DNA of 64,000 bases from Clostridiales bacterium Firm_14 (GCA_001604135.1 LVAT01000005.1:1-64000), one strand, 5' to 3'. Numbered from the stretch's first letter, positions 37,165-46,269 are shown. Made by a program: numbers and translations. Notes: a model not told the origin generated them from the sequence alone.

Positions 37165-39420
37165 ATGCAGATAAATCCTATAATTTTGCCCAGCTGGCTC
37201 TCGAGCAAGTGCGTTTTCCAGCAGGGAGTAGAGCATAAGATCGAAGGCATAGCGGCACCCTCTGCAACGGTTACGTTGGAGATCGTCAAGGACCCTACGG
37301 ACGGCAGAAAAGTCAGTAAGCTCGATACCGACTACGGTGTCATCTTAAGCCGTGAGGCAACGACCAATGCCAAGGGCCGCTTCAGCTTCACCATTCCGCC
37401 TTACAAGGCATCTTCAGACGCTTACACATTCACTTTCAAGTGTCTTACTGACCAGACCACCCTTACTGACATGCGATGCGGCGACGTCTGGGTGTTCCTG
37501 GGCTCTGATTTTCTCTCGATCCCCATGAAGGAAGCAAATGCCACGAAGGCACCCCTGAAGCGCAAGGTCATGAACTACTTGAGATTCTTCATGCCTTCCC
37601 GTTCAGGCCTCGAAAAGGGTGAGGAGATCTACAAGTACGAAGAGAAGACCCACTATAAGAATTCCGAGTGGATCAAGGTCACTGATACTGCAAAGCTTGC
37701 TGAGATCTCATCTTCAGCATTCGCTTTTGCTTACCGTCTGAGTGACCAGATCTCATATCCTGTTGGCATCGTCGACCTCTCTTATAACGATTCGACGATC
37801 CTTAACTGGATCGCGCCTTTCGCGCTCGACAGAGTGGAAGCGCTTAAGGATGTCGTCAAGAAGATGGGCCTTTATCTCGATGAAGAAGCATATCAGAAGC
37901 TCTTAAGGATCGACGAGAAAAAGAAGAAGGCCGAAGAGCTCAAGGAAGAATACAAGGAGACCATAGAATCCGGAGATATCGATATCTCGATGCAGGATGA
38001 GATAAAGAGACTGGAAGGCCATGATCCTGATGACATCAAGCCTCTCGACATCGACTTCCCGACAACGGACGACAGCTCTCTTAACACGGCCAAGGGTCAC
38101 AAGGAGAATATCTCTTTCTCTTCTGCAAGCCAGCTTGATTTCAACATGGTCCAGGAGAAGAAGGATGACGACAAGCTCAGCAGGGCTGACATGAGGAAGT
38201 TCATAAAGCTCAAGTACAGAATGTCCATCCTCTACAGAACGAAGCTCGTTCCTCTGAGGAACCTTGCAGTAAGAGGTTTCTGCTTCTCACCTGACAAGGG
38301 TGAGCTCATGTATGAGAGATACGATCTCTTCCTCATGGGACTTCTTACGACGCTTGCTGATGTTTTCGAACCCAAGGAAGTATTTGACGAGACAGTAATG
38401 CCGTCGATCCTCTTTGTTACGATGCATCCTAATGACGTTGATTTCGAGAATCCTTACAGCGTTCTCGAGTTCAATGAGAACTTTACAGCATTTACGAAGA
38501 TGCTCAGCATGCCTTCCGGAATCGTAAGCATGCACGACATGCTCCTTCCTGATAAGACGATCAGCTTCATTCTCGGCATGCGTCTTGCGACCATTGCTCT
38601 GGGAACGCACTTCTCGCCCAAGATGAGCAAGTCTTCACCTGAGCCCAACGATATCGAGATCGCGGGAAATAAGCGCATCATCAAGTTCAGCAATCTTAAT
38701 TCCGGTCTTAACAGCCAGGACGCTTCAGGCGAGATCACGGGATTTGCCGTAGCAGGCGAAGACCGCATCTTCTATCCTGCGCACGCAAAGAGCCTCTACG
38801 GCATGTGCGTAATGGTATGGAGAGATGATATCGAAGAGCCGCAGTCGATCACTTACGGCTTTACGCCTTTCCCGCACGATGCAACGCTTAAGAACGGCGA
38901 GGATCTCCCGATCCTTCCTTTCAGATTCGACAGGGATCCCGCGTATTTCGCACCCGACTTGAGCTTCACGCACTGCGACAAGCTCGAATTTGTCGGCAAG
39001 AGAACGCCCGAATCCGATTTCGAGAACTTGGAGATATACAGAACATTCAAGGGCAAGGGAATCATTTCCCAGGATAACATCCACAAGCTTACGGGAAGCG
39101 CTTCTTTGAGGATCCGTTATGAGACAGACAAGTCGCTTTACGGCTTCGAACCGTGCCTTGAATATGCTTCGCTTTTCTCGCCGATCGAGATCTACGGAAG
39201 ATCAAGGATCCAGCTGTCGGTATTTAATCCCGACCAGAAGAAAAAGAAGCTCATCGTTGAAGACTTCGGCGAGGCCGAGATCCGCCAGCAGCTAACATGG
39301 CAGACGATCACGCTGGATTATTCGGAAGACGGACCGATCAGACTTAACAGCCTGAGGATATATATTGAGGACAAAGACCGTAACGGCGAGATTTACATCG
39401 ACGCTATCAACTTTATCTAA
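37165..39420 (+). CDS. Degenerate sialate O-acetylesterase-like protein with C-terminal beta-sandwich
   Basis: 751 residues, no signal peptide. The N-terminal ~120 residues align by eye with sialate O-acetylesterases: LPSWLSSKCVFQQGVEHKIEG, then GRFSFTIPPYKAS and TLTDMRCGDVWVFLGSDF. In active enzymes the last stretch reads GDVWLCSGQSNM with the nucleophile Ser; here it is L-G-S-D-F (112-116), so the catalytic Ser is not in place. YPVGIVDLSYNDSTILNWI matches the next conserved block. A Lys/Glu-rich coiled segment (~245-350) is inserted. The last ~130 residues resemble a carbohydrate-binding beta-sandwich. Probably non-catalytic and cytoplasmic; function unknown. araC follows after 15 bases. 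Confidence 0.6.
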   Translation: MQINPIILPSWLSSKCVFQQGVEHKIEGIAAPSATVTLEIVKDPTDGRKVSKLDTDYGVILSREATTNAKGRFSFTIPPYKASSDAYTFTFKCLTDQTTLTDMRCGDVWVFLGSDFLSIPMKEANATKAPLKRKVMNYLRFFMPSRSGLEKGEEIYKYEEKTHYKNSEWIKVTDTAKLAEISSSAFAFAYRLSDQISYPVGIVDLSYNDSTILNWIAPFALDRVEALKDVVKKMGLYLDEEAYQKLLRIDEKKKKAEELKEEYKETIESGDIDISMQDEIKRLEGHDPDDIKPLDIDFPTTDDSSLNTAKGHKENISFSSASQLDFNMVQEKKDDDKLSRADMRKFIKLKYRMSILYRTKLVPLRNLAVRGFCFSPDKGELMYERYDLFLMGLLTTLADVFEPKEVFDETVMPSILFVTMHPNDVDFENPYSVLEFNENFTAFTKMLSMPSGIVSMHDMLLPDKTISFILGMRLATIALGTHFSPKMSKSSPEPNDIEIAGNKRIIKFSNLNSGLNSQDASGEITGFAVAGEDRIFYPAHAKSLYGMCVMVWRDDIEEPQSITYGFTPFPHDATLKNGEDLPILPFRFDRDPAYFAPDLSFTHCDKLEFVGKRTPESDFENLEIYRTFKGKGIISQDNIHKLTGSASLRIRYETDKSLYGFEPCLEYASLFSPIEIYGRSRIQLSVFNPDQKKKKLIVEDFGEAEIRQQLTWQTITLDYSEDGPIRLNSLRIYIEDKDRNGEIYIDAINFI

Positions 39421-39435
39421 AGAGAGGAGCCCTAC

Positions 39436-40431
39436 ATGGCAAACAAGCTTTTATCTGCTATTGAAGACGACGTTTTCTTGTCAGAAGGTTCGGTACCGAT
39501 AGTTATCGAAGGTCTTGAACACTCCTACGATAAGGAAGACTTTCTGCCTGATGAGAGCATGCATAATTCACACGAACTGCTCTGCCTCCGCGAAGGTAAG
39601 ATCGAGGCAGTGATCGGCGGTGAGACTATCCAGCTCACAAAGGGTTCTGTTGTCGTCATAAGACCTCTAGTAAGGCACAAGCTCATGATCAAGAGCGAGA
39701 AGGCCGATATGCTCAATCTCTATTTCGGTTTCGTTCACGATACGTCAGATCTTAAGCTCACCAAGGAATCGGGCAGCAATGCCGCAAGCAAAGAGAATAA
39801 GAACAAGAATGCGGGCCCCAGCGTCAACATTCCGGGTTCGCTCGCGAAAATTACACTCGAGAGCTTTTTGAAGTTCGCAGACTTAGGCATCACCGAAGAT
39901 AACGAGATGATCAGACTTCCGTTCTTTGTCATCAAGGGACACGAGAAGAAAGAGATCAACGAACTCGCAGAAAGGATCGTTACAGAGCATTCAGACAACC
40001 GCTATGCAAAGGATCTCATGGTTCATACGCTCACGGTCGAGCTCATGATCATCCTCTCCAGAGCTTTGAGAAGCGAATGGGAAGAGAGCTTAAGCGTTAA
40101 GAACGGCAAGGCAAAAGAGCTCGTATCGATCGCAAAGCAGTATATGGACGAGAACTTCGATCAGGGAATCACCGTATCGGAGGCTGCTGCATATGTTTAT
40201 TTAAGCCAGGGTTATTTTACCCGTGCTTTCAGGGATGAGACCGGCATAAGCCCGATGAACTATCTCATGAAGAAGAGGATCGAGAAGTCCTGCAAGCTCC
40301 TGCAGAACAACGAGATCAAGGTCTCCGCGATCTCGCTGCAGTCAGGTTTCTCTTCACCACAGAGATTCAATGTCGCATTCAGAAAGCAGATGGGCATGAC
40401 ACCCATGGAATATCGCAAAAAGTATTTGTAA
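39436..40431 (+). CDS. AraC-family transcriptional regulator
   Basis: 331 residues. The N-terminal half has a cupin-like ligand-binding fold (LLCLREGKIEAVIGGETIQL...VVVIRPLVRHKL). The C-terminal ~100 residues are the double helix-turn-helix of AraC/XylS proteins: GITVSEAAAYVYLSQGYFTRAFRDETGISPMNYL and IKVSAISLQSGFSSPQRFNVAFRKQMGMTPMEYR. Regulators of this build usually control sugar use. GAGAGGAG precedes the ATG. Sits 15 bases after the esterase-like gene and 13 before folE, so it is apparently co-transcribed with folate genes, an odd grouping. Confidence 0.88.
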   Translation: MANKLLSAIEDDVFLSEGSVPIVIEGLEHSYDKEDFLPDESMHNSHELLCLREGKIEAVIGGETIQLTKGSVVVIRPLVRHKLMIKSEKADMLNLYFGFVHDTSDLKLTKESGSNAASKENKNKNAGPSVNIPGSLAKITLESFLKFADLGITEDNEMIRLPFFVIKGHEKKEINELAERIVTEHSDNRYAKDLMVHTLTVELMIILSRALRSEWEESLSVKNGKAKELVSIAKQYMDENFDQGITVSEAAAYVYLSQGYFTRAFRDETGISPMNYLMKKRIEKSCKLLQNNEIKVSAISLQSGFSSPQRFNVAFRKQMGMTPMEYRKKYL

Positions 40432-40444
40432 GAAGGTGAGATAA

Positions 40445-41068
40445 ATGTACGATTACGCAAATGACAATTCGATCCCTGAGGAGAGCCGTCAGAATATGGA
40501 TCTCCCGAAGATCGAGAATGCCGTAAGAGATATCCTCGAAGCTATCGGTGAAGATCCGAACAGGGAAGGCCTCATTGAGACTCCGCAGAGAGTTGCGAGA
40601 ATGTATGCTGAAGTATTTGCAGGACTTCACAGGGACATCAACAAGGACATCAAGACTTTCCACGGTGAAGGCAATGACGAGATGATCCTGATCGGCGACA
40701 TCCCGTTCTATTCAATGTGCGAACACCACCTTCTTCCTTTTCACGGAAAGGCTCACGTGGTCTATATCCCTAAGGATGGCAAGATCTTCGGCCTTTCTAA
40801 GGTTGCAAGGATCGTAGATACGCTGTCGAGAAAGCCCCAGCTTCAGGAAAAGCTCACATCAGAGATTGCAGATGCGATCGAGAAGGCTGTCGACGCGAGA
40901 TCCGTATGCGTCGTACTGGAAGCTGAGCACCTCTGCATGACCATGAGAGGCATCAGAAAGCCCGGTTCCAAGACAGTCACATCCGCGATGAGAGGCGGAT
41001 GCAGATCCGATATAAGGACCAGGAACGAAGCACTCGCACTGATCAACAGGCAGCGTTCGGGCGTATAA
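40445..41068 (+). CDS. folE: GTP cyclohydrolase I
   Basis: 207 residues; converts GTP to dihydroneopterin triphosphate, the first folate step. Diagnostic sequences are [21 protein letters not shown], the zinc/active-site [19 protein letters not shown], the [20 protein letters not shown] helix and the [15 protein letters not shown] loop. The length is typical of homodecameric type IA enzymes. AAGGTGAG precedes the ATG. First of three consecutive folate genes. Confidence 0.96.
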   Translation: MYDYANDNSIPEESRQNMDLPKIENAVRDILEAIGEDPNREGLIETPQRVARMYAEVFAGLHRDINKDIKTFHGEGNDEMILIGDIPFYSMCEHHLLPFHGKAHVVYIPKDGKIFGLSKVARIVDTLSRKPQLQEKLTSEIADAIEKAVDARSVCVVLEAEHLCMTMRGIRKPGSKTVTSAMRGGCRSDIRTRNEALALINRQRSGV

Positions 41069-41083
41069 GGGAGTCAGCTCTTA

Positions 41084-41962
41084 ATGAATTCAACAGACGG
41101 CAGATTTTCAGGGATATATAAGTGCGGCAACAGAACGCTCGAGTTCGGCAGGAAGACGCTCATAATGGGTATCTTGAACCTCACTCCGGATTCATTTTCC
41201 GACGGCGGCAGATATACGGATGTAGACGCTGCAGTCGACCAGTGCGCACGCTTGGTAAATGAAGGCGCTGACTGCATCGACATCGGTGCAGAATCCACAG
41301 GCCCCAAGGCTGTTCCGATCTCAGCTGAAGAAGAGCTCGAGAGGCTCATTCCTTCACTTACGGCTATCAGGAGCAGGTTTGATATCCCTCTGTCTGTTGA
41401 TACTTACAAGTCTGAGACAGCAGCTCAGGCGATCACCGCAGGTGCTGACATCATCAATGACGTTAACGGGTTCCTTGCAGATCCCGACATGGCAAAGGTC
41501 GTGGCAGACAATGGCGCCGGCTGTATCCTCATGTTCAACAGAAGGACCAGAGGCGATGATTACCCGGCTTTCGAGCCCATCAGCAGAAGATGCGTAAGAG
41601 AACTTACTGAAAGCATTGAGATCGCTAAGAAAGCAGGCTTGTCAGACAATATGATCATGACTGATCCGGGCATCGGATTCGGTACGACCAGGATCGAGGA
41701 TGCCGAGCTTACGGCATCACTGCTCTCACTTGGCATGCAGGGCAGACACCCTGTTCTCTATGCGGCTTCCAGAAAGCGCTTCGCAAGGATCTTTGCGGGT
41801 GGCGACCAGGCAACGGAAGCCCAGCTCGACTATGCGACGGCAGGCCTCTCATTTACGGCCGCATCCGTCGGCGCATCGATCGTCAGGGTTCATAACGTCG
41901 CGGCTTCCAAGCTCGCCCTAAAGAGCTTTGACGAGACGTTCTATGCATTCGCGAATATGTGA
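41084..41962 (+). CDS. folP: Dihydropteroate synthase
   Basis: 292 residues; joins the pterin diphosphate to p-aminobenzoate and is the sulfonamide target. Visible motifs: MGILNLTPDSFSDGGRY, DIGAESTGPKA, SVDTYKSETA, INDVNGF, and DPGIGFG near the end of the TIM barrel. In the middle, ILMFNRRTRG occupies the loop usually reading ILMHMxGxP, a mild divergence. The C-terminus has SIVRVHNV (R-x-H). An AAGGGAG is ten bases from the ATG. Gap to folE is 15 bases. Confidence 0.94.
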   Translation: MNSTDGRFSGIYKCGNRTLEFGRKTLIMGILNLTPDSFSDGGRYTDVDAAVDQCARLVNEGADCIDIGAESTGPKAVPISAEEELERLIPSLTAIRSRFDIPLSVDTYKSETAAQAITAGADIINDVNGFLADPDMAKVVADNGAGCILMFNRRTRGDDYPAFEPISRRCVRELTESIEIAKKAGLSDNMIMTDPGIGFGTTRIEDAELTASLLSLGMQGRHPVLYAASRKRFARIFAGGDQATEAQLDYATAGLSFTAASVGASIVRVHNVAASKLALKSFDETFYAFANM

Positions 41963-41983
41963 TCTTCGAAAGGAAAACGGCAT

Positions 41984-42796
41984 TTGGATAAGATAAAGCT
42001 CTCGAAAATGGAATTTGAAGGACATACCGGCTGCCTCGACTTCGAAAAGAAGGACGGCCAGAAGTTCATAGTATCCCTGGATCTCTTCATGGACAGGATC
42101 AGGGGATGCTACACAGACGAGCTTTCCGATACTGTCGACTATTCGAAGATATATGAAGTCACAAAGGAGATCGTAACTTCTGACTCCGGAAATCTCATTG
42201 AGAGTCTGGCCCAGAAGATCTCCGATGCAGTATTGAAGGCTGACAGCCGCATCGAAAAGGTCATCGTTAACGTGTCCAAGCCCGATGCGCCTATTATGGG
42301 CATCTTCGATACCATGGAGGTTACGATCGAGAGACGCCGCAAGGAGTTTGTGATCCTCTCACTGGGAAGCAATCTCGGTGACAGGGAAGCAAATATAAAT
42401 GCCGCAGAGGAAGCTTTGAAAGCTCTCCCGGGCGTTGAAGGATTTAAGACCGCTTCGATCTATGAGACAGAACCCGTAGGACTTGAAGACCAGCCTTATT
42501 TCCTTAACACATGCGTCGGTTTTTATACCGACATCGAACCTTTCGAGCTGCTCGACAAGATACATGTCATCGAGAATGAGCTCTTAAGGACAAGAGAGGT
42601 GCACTGGGGTCCCAGAACGATCGACATAGACATCATATTCTATGGAGATCAGGTAATTATGAAGCCTGAGCTCACGGTCCCGCATCCCAGATGGTATCTC
42701 AGGTCATTTGTAACGGTCCCCTTAAGAGAACTTAAGGATGTGGGACAGGATCACCCTGACGATAAAGAAGTGTCCCTTTATCGGAAGCGCGGATAA
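41984..42796 (+). CDS. folBK: Bifunctional dihydroneopterin aldolase / HPPK
   Basis: 270-residue fusion of two consecutive folate enzymes. Residues ~1-118 are FolB (DKIKLSKMEFEGHTGCLDFEKKDGQ..., with DTVDYSKIYEVTKEI and NLIESLAQKI), which cleaves dihydroneopterin. Residues ~119-270 are FolK (VILSLGSNLGDREANI, SIYETEPVGLEDQPYFLN, GPRTIDIDIIFYG, VPHPRWYLRSFVTVPL), which diphosphorylates the product used by FolP. The start is a TTG at 41984, nine bases after AAAGGA. It completes folE-folP-folBK. Confidence 0.94.
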   Translation: MDKIKLSKMEFEGHTGCLDFEKKDGQKFIVSLDLFMDRIRGCYTDELSDTVDYSKIYEVTKEIVTSDSGNLIESLAQKISDAVLKADSRIEKVIVNVSKPDAPIMGIFDTMEVTIERRRKEFVILSLGSNLGDREANINAAEEALKALPGVEGFKTASIYETEPVGLEDQPYFLNTCVGFYTDIEPFELLDKIHVIENELLRTREVHWGPRTIDIDIIFYGDQVIMKPELTVPHPRWYLRSFVTVPLRELKDVGQDHPDDKEVSLYRKRG

Positions 42797-42825
42797 TTGA
42801 GTTATCAGGTATCAAAGTTTATAAT
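42797..42825 (+). promoter_or_regulatory. Sigma-A promoter of the tmk-holB-ricT operon
   Basis: TTGAGT (42797-42802), 17-base spacer, perfect TATAAT (42820-42825). It starts directly at the end of folBK. Confidence 0.8.
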
Positions 42826-42857
42826 TAGGCACGTCATTTACAAAGATGGAGGAAATT

Positions 42858-43376
42858 ATGTCAGAAAACAATTCGGGCGCAGTTGTTCCGCAGTCAGACA
42901 ACCGTGGCAATGAGAATAAGGATAAGCGCCAGAGATTTGATCCTGCCAAGCAGGACGGACGTAAGAACAACTACAACCGTAACCGCAGAAGAAGGAATAA
43001 CGGACCCAGACAGGGCGGATATGACAATAAGAAGGGCGAGAACTCTGAGGGCCAGGCAGAAGCTAAGGGCCAGAACAGAGAGCGCAATTTCGACAGACAG
43101 AATAACCGCGACAAGAACAACAATAATAAGCAGTTCAGCAAGCGTGAGCAGCGCGAGCCCCGTGAACCGCGCGAACAGAACCAGAACTCTGAGAAGAGAC
43201 AGCAGTTCAGCGGAGAGCGCAAGCCCAAGAATAAGCGTTCAAGAGAATTGGATGCTGAGGTCGCAAAGAACGTCAAGAAGGTTGAGACCATCGAAGATAT
43301 CAGAAGCGATAACGCCAGAATAACCAAGGAAATATATCTTGAGATCGCATCCCTCAAGAATATCAATCTCAACTGA
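42858..43376 (+). CDS. Disordered Asn/Arg/Lys/Gln-rich basic protein
   Basis: 172 residues, almost wholly low complexity: runs such as NYNRNRRRRNN, NNRDKNNNNKQ and REPREPREQN, with RGG/RG-like and Gln/Glu patches. Only the last ~45 residues look folded (ELDAEVAKNVKKVETIEDIRSDNARITKEIYLEIASL), probably helical. The composition suggests an RNA- or nucleic-acid-binding disordered protein; this is inference. The ATG at 42858 is five bases after GGAGG; an ATG 12 bases upstream overlaps that site. It takes the place next to tmk that other Firmicutes give to yaaQ/yaaR-like genes, but is not similar to them. Confidence 0.7.
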   Translation: MSENNSGAVVPQSDNRGNENKDKRQRFDPAKQDGRKNNYNRNRRRRNNGPRQGGYDNKKGENSEGQAEAKGQNRERNFDRQNNRDKNNNNKQFSKREQREPREPREQNQNSEKRQQFSGERKPKNKRSRELDAEVAKNVKKVETIEDIRSDNARITKEIYLEIASLKNINLN

Positions 43377-43378
43377 TC

Positions 43379-43999
43379 ATGAAGGGTATATTTATAACTT
43401 TTGAAGGCATTGACGGCTGCGGCAAGAGCACGCAATGCGAGCTCCTTAAGGACTATCTTAAGGCTAATAACAAGGATTTCATCTTCGTCAGGGAACCCGG
43501 CGGAACTGTAATCGGCGAGCGCATCAGGGAGATCCTTCTCGATAAGAAGAATTCCCAGATGACAGCAAGGACCGAACTCCTCTTATTTGAGGCTGCAAGA
43601 GCCCAGATCACCGATGAGGTCATAAAGCCTGCACTTGAAGAGGGCAAGATCGTTCTCTGCGACAGGTTCTTCGATTCGTCTTCCGCATATCAGGGAATGG
43701 CTAGAGGAATGGGCATGGAATTCGTTTCCGGCCTTAACATGGCTGCTACGGGCGGTCTTAAGCCTGACGTCACTTTCTTCTTTGATATCAGTGCCGAAGA
43801 GGCCTTGGAGAGAAGAGGCAAGAGAGGCGAAGCTTCAGACAGAATAGAGCTTGCCGGCCTTAAGTTCCAAGAGGACGTCAGGCGTGGATACATAGAGCTC
43901 GCCAAGTCATCTGAAGGCCGCGTGATCACTGTTGATGCGACGAAGGGAATAGATGAGATTTTCGAAGTGGTAAAGAGTTCGTTGGAAGGGAAGATCTGA
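43379..43999 (+). CDS. tmk: Thymidylate kinase
   Basis: 206 residues; phosphorylates dTMP to dTDP. P-loop FEGIDGCGKSTQ, the DR(F/Y) motif LCDRFFDSSSAYQG, REPGGT (substrate base binding) and the lid region EERRGKRGEASDRIE-like stretch are all present. It begins two bases after the previous stop, and its stop overlaps the holB start by one base, giving tight coupling. Confidence 0.96.
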   Translation: MKGIFITFEGIDGCGKSTQCELLKDYLKANNKDFIFVREPGGTVIGERIREILLDKKNSQMTARTELLLFEAARAQITDEVIKPALEEGKIVLCDRFFDSSSAYQGMARGMGMEFVSGLNMAATGGLKPDVTFFFDISAEEALERRGKRGEASDRIELAGLKFQEDVRRGYIELAKSSEGRVITVDATKGIDEIFEVVKSSLEGKI

Positions 44000-45009
44000 T
44001 GTCTTTTTCGAAAATAACAGGACAGAAGCAGATAAAGCTCAGATTAGCTGCCGAAGCTCAGAGAAGAGGCAGCGGAGCCTATATGCTCTCAGGCCCTGTC
44101 GGAATGGGGAAAAGACTCATCGCAGAAGAGTTCGCCAAGGCACTCATGTGCTCTGACGCAGGGAGCAACGGTGCCTGCGATTCATGCACCAACTGCAAGT
44201 ATTTCGATAACTTCACGACTCCTGACATCACCAGAGTCTATGAACCCGCTGAGACAAAGAACGTTAAGGTCGATTTCATTAAGGACAATGTCGTTGCGGA
44301 GTCCTATCTGAAGCCCCAGTTCGCGAGGACCAAGACATTCATTATCGATTTCGATTATCTTGGCGTCGAGAGCCAGAATGCGCTCCTTAAGTCTCTGGAA
44401 GAGCCCAAGAAGGATGTCGTGTTCATCCTTACCAGTTCCAATACCGATGCCGTATTAGATACGGTTATGTCCAGAGTAACGGAGATCAAGTTAGATCCCT
44501 ATTCTGAGGAAGAGTTGGAACAGATTGTAAAGGCCAATTGCCCTGACCTGGAGGATTCCAAGGTCAAGGCGGCAGTATATAACAGCGGCAGGATCCCCGG
44601 AAAGGCAATAAGCCTTGCAATGGAGGATTCCGGCGTAAGCATCAGGCATGAGATCAACAGCATCATGATCGGAATGCCCACGAGCTCATATATCGATGTG
44701 CTCGAAGATTATGTGGAGGTCTTAACAGGCTTTAAGGATGACGCGAAGATCGTTGCCTCATCGATTCTGTTGTTCCTCGACGACGCGGCAAGGCTCATCA
44801 ATTATCCTGACTGCCGCAAGATCAATAACGAAGCAGACAGAGAGGCAATCGAGACATTCGTTGCCGCTAACAAGCATATAACAACACTTAAACTGGGAAG
44901 ATGCACTGAGGCGGTCAATACCTTCTTAAGGGCCCTGGAAGTAAATTCGAATTTCGATTCTTCCGCATCCGCCATGCTTCTTCGAATACATGAGGAGCTT
45001 AAAAAATGA
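43999..45009 (+). CDS. holB: DNA polymerase III delta-prime subunit
   Basis: 336 residues, clamp-loader subunit. The AAA+ fold begins FSKITGQKQIK; the P-loop is GPVGMGKR, ending in Arg rather than Thr/Ser, consistent with delta-prime not hydrolysing ATP. A zinc module follows (ACDSCTNCKYF), then DYLGVESQNALLKSLEEP (Walker B/sensor region) and TVMSRVTEIKL at the usual SRC position (Cys replaced by Val). It loads the beta clamp with DnaX and HolA. Overlaps ricT by four bases. Confidence 0.92.
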   Translation: MSFSKITGQKQIKLRLAAEAQRRGSGAYMLSGPVGMGKRLIAEEFAKALMCSDAGSNGACDSCTNCKYFDNFTTPDITRVYEPAETKNVKVDFIKDNVVAESYLKPQFARTKTFIIDFDYLGVESQNALLKSLEEPKKDVVFILTSSNTDAVLDTVMSRVTEIKLDPYSEEELEQIVKANCPDLEDSKVKAAVYNSGRIPGKAISLAMEDSGVSIRHEINSIMIGMPTSSYIDVLEDYVEVLTGFKDDAKIVASSILLFLDDAARLINYPDCRKINNEADREAIETFVAANKHITTLKLGRCTEAVNTFLRALEVNSNFDSSASAMLLRIHEELKK

Positions 45010-45896
45010 AGATCGTAAACTTAAGAACCAGAGATGCCGGCGTCACGCTGAGATTCCGCTGTGACGGCTATTCGCTCGCATTGGGCGACGCAGTCATGGT
45101 AGAGCTCGAGACAGGCGAAGAGATCGCATTTGTCGCGCAGGAGCCTTACGTCGAGGAGACATCTGAGGAGATCCCTTATATCAAGCGCATCGCCAGCGAG
45201 AAGGAACTAGAGAAGTATTACGATATCTGCGCCAAGGAAAAGGAAGCTTTCTTCAAGTGCAAGGAGCTCATAGCAGCCAGATCGATCGAGATGAACCTTG
45301 TCGACTGTGAATATACTTTCGACATGAAAAAGCTCACTTTCTACTTCACGGCAGACGGCCGAGTAGACTTCAGAGAGCTCGTTAAGGACCTGGCATACAC
45401 ATTCCGCACCAGGATCGAACTCCGTCAGATCGGTTCGAGAGACCAGGCAAAGCTCGTCGGCGGAATCGGCATGTGCGGCAGAGAGCTTTGCTGCTGCTCA
45501 TTCCTCAACCGCTTTGCTCCCGTTAACTTAAAGCTCGCCAGATCACAGGGATTGTCCCTCAATCCCGGCAAGTTAAACGGCGCCTGCGGAAGACTCATGT
45601 GCTGCCTTCAGTTCGAGAAAGAAGCCTATGACGACGCTCACAGAAGGCTCCCCGAGCCCGGCGCCAGAGTAAGGACACCCCGCGGAATGGGACAGGTCAC
45701 CGATGTTAACTATATCGAAGAGACGCTGAGCATCAAGTTCGTATCTGAGGCCGAGACTGAGATCGAGAAGTTCTCATGGGCAGATATTGAAGACCTTAAC
45801 GGCGACATGGTAAAGCGCAACGCCGCAAAGAGTGATTTCATCGATTATCCCGACATGAACGGAGCCTACAGCGATTCTGACGGTGAAGAAGTCTAA
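45006..45896 (+). CDS. ricT: PSP1-domain protein RicT (YaaT)
   Basis: 296 residues, part of the RicA-RicF-RicT complex that carries Fe-S clusters and promotes RNase Y-dependent mRNA processing in B. subtilis. The signature GGIGMCGRELCCCSFLNRF and the second Cys cluster NGACGRLMCCLQFE are both intact. The order holB-ricT is conserved across Firmicutes. The ATG overlaps the end of holB (ATGA-type). A terminator hairpin follows. The next conserved gene of the block (trmN6) is displaced to 58,989. Confidence 0.94.
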   Translation: MKIVNLRTRDAGVTLRFRCDGYSLALGDAVMVELETGEEIAFVAQEPYVEETSEEIPYIKRIASEKELEKYYDICAKEKEAFFKCKELIAARSIEMNLVDCEYTFDMKKLTFYFTADGRVDFRELVKDLAYTFRTRIELRQIGSRDQAKLVGGIGMCGRELCCCSFLNRFAPVNLKLARSQGLSLNPGKLNGACGRLMCCLQFEKEAYDDAHRRLPEPGARVRTPRGMGQVTDVNYIEETLSIKFVSEAETEIEKFSWADIEDLNGDMVKRNAAKSDFIDYPDMNGAYSDSDGEEV

Positions 45897-45940
45897 GGTT
45901 TCCGACCGATGTCGATTTTTCGGACATAAAAAGTGGCAGA

Positions 45941-45968
45941 AAAGGGTGTTTTTTGACAAACACCCTTT
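45941..45968 (+). terminator. Terminator of the tmk-holB-ricT operon
   Basis: Perfect 11-base arms AAAGGGTGTTT (45941-45951) and AAACACCCTTT (45958-45968), 6-base loop, followed by CTTATACTT. Confidence 0.75.
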
Positions 45969-45975
45969 CTTATAC

Positions 45976-46004
45976 TTGTTGAATTTTTCTTTTTATGGAA
46001 TAAT
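45976..46004 (+). promoter_or_regulatory. Promoter of the ferredoxin gene
   Basis: TTGTTG (45976-45981), 17-base spacer ending in TGG, AATAAT (45999-46004): an extended -10 promoter, 31 bases before the ATG. Confidence 0.6.
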
Positions 46005-46035
46005 CATCTCATTATCTGAATAGGAGGATATTTTT

Positions 46036-46206
46036 ATGGCATATGTAATTTCTGACGCTTGCGTTTCTTGCGGTACTTGCGCTGATGGCTGCCCCGTTGG
46101 AGCTATTTCTCAGGGCGATACACAGTACAACATCGATGCTGATGTTTGCGTATCCTGCGGTGCTTGCGAAGCTTCCTGCCCTACAGGCGCTATCTCTGAA
46201 GGCTAA
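46036..46206 (+). CDS. 2[4Fe-4S] clostridial-type ferredoxin
   Basis: 56-residue electron carrier. Two CxxCxxCxxxCP-type motifs are complete: C9, C12, C15, C19 (CVSCGTCADGCPVGAI) and C38, C41, C44, C48 (CVSCGACEASCPTGAI). The halves are near repeats, as in Clostridium pasteurianum ferredoxin. TAGGAGGATA lies eight bases before the ATG. It has its own promoter and terminator, so it is monocistronic and probably abundant. It likely serves hydrogenase, pyruvate:ferredoxin oxidoreductase or similar enzymes not in this window. Confidence 0.97.
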   Translation: MAYVISDACVSCGTCADGCPVGAISQGDTQYNIDADVCVSCGACEASCPTGAISEG

Positions 46207-46238
46207 TATCGTAAGTTATTAATCGATAAGCAGATTAC

Positions 46239-46269
46239 AGAGGTCATCCTTCGGGGTGACCTCTTTTTT
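46239..46269 (+). terminator. Ferredoxin terminator
   Basis: Arms GAGGTCA (46240-46246) and TGACCTC (46257-46263), followed by TTTTTTG. Confidence 0.85.
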
